From NCBI GenBank assembly GCA_050944915.1, contig JBMNRY010000052.1, positions 1 through 14,406 on the forward strand: a DNA stretch of 14,406 bases, written 5' to 3'. A model generated the notes under the pieces. That model was not told the DNA's origin. It searched no databases and was given only the letters and a program-made list of their open reading frames with translations. Shown here piece by piece: positions 14,325 through 14,406 of this stretch (its first letter is position 1; each line of letters opens with the position of its first letter). Source of the stretch: JBMNRY01 sp050944915. Lineage in GTDB: Bacteria > Bacillota > Limnochordia > JAAZLZ01. Made by a program: the position numbers and the translations under genes.

Positions 14325-14406
14325 GTGTTACGCAAACTATTTACTGGAATCATTACCCTCAGTATCGTCTTCGGTCTTTTTGGTATGGCCTTTGCCGGCC
14401 AACCGG
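14325..14406 (+). CDS. Start of an exported protein, cut by the window edge
   Basis: Twenty-seven codons are visible. GTG at 14325 has AAAAGGAG 9 nt upstream. The residues show a short basic start (MLRKLF), a hydrophobic core and an AFA-G cleavage site, a clear signal peptide; the mature protein begins with GQP and then leaves the window. The product cannot be identified. The 5' region contains an inverted repeat, CACGAG (14268-14273) with CTCGTG (14291-14296), 29 nt before the start. It is divergent from the metal-resistance operon. Confidence 0.7.
   Translation, partial: MLRKLFTGIITLSIVFGLFGMAFAGQP

Overview
The window looks like chromosomal DNA of a low-to-mid GC, probably anaerobic, Gram-positive-type bacterium (Bacillota; a deep-branching clostridial or Limnochordia-like lineage is my guess, not proven). 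The signs are strong GGAGG-type ribosome binding sites, frequent TTG and GTG starts, a rubredoxin pair, an ECF-type vitamin uptake component, a type III pantothenate kinase, a PocR-AraC regulator and a CadC-like metal repressor. I see no rRNA, tRNA, CRISPR array, insertion sequence or phage gene.

Layout. 1-393 has no convincing protein gene, but it has a plausible promoter and a terminator-like hairpin that could bracket a short RNA. 394-2204 (minus) is a two-gene unit: a PocR/AraC regulator followed 14 nt later by an HD-domain phosphohydrolase. 2464-2968 (plus) is a rubredoxin followed by a rubredoxin-like ribbon fused to a helical tail, closed by a strong hairpin terminator shared with the convergent glycerate 2-kinase gene (2995-4335, minus). 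4604-5445 (plus) is an acylphosphatase plus a 2H phosphoesterase (ThpR-like). 5577-6844 (plus) is an ECF S component, probably for pantothenate, overlapping coaX by 4 nt. coaBC (6819-8018, minus) converges on coaX, and their 3' ends overlap by 26 nt. 8173-11205 (plus) is a complete tripartite tricarboxylate transporter tctC-tctB-tctA, with a 13-bp hairpin between tctC and tctB. ogt (11218-11691, plus) follows closely. A divergently regulated metal-resistance operon, arsR/cadC-like then cadA/zntA-like (14087 down to 11620, minus), runs into ogt and overlaps it antisense by 72 nt. A signal-peptide-bearing gene starts at 14325 and leaves the window.

How the genes work together. Pantothenate import (S component), phosphorylation (CoaX) and conversion to 4'-phosphopantetheine (CoaBC) form a CoA-biosynthesis cluster. 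The TctABC genes encode periplasmic capture and membrane transport of an organic acid. The CadC-like repressor has both known metal-site signatures of its family, and a near-perfect palindrome abuts the -10 box of its own promoter, so autoregulated Cd/Zn/Pb efflux is well supported. Most genes belong to known families. The less ordinary content is the two tail-to-tail gene overlaps, the reversed rubredoxin/helix protein, the tctC-tctB hairpin and the possible RNA at the left edge.
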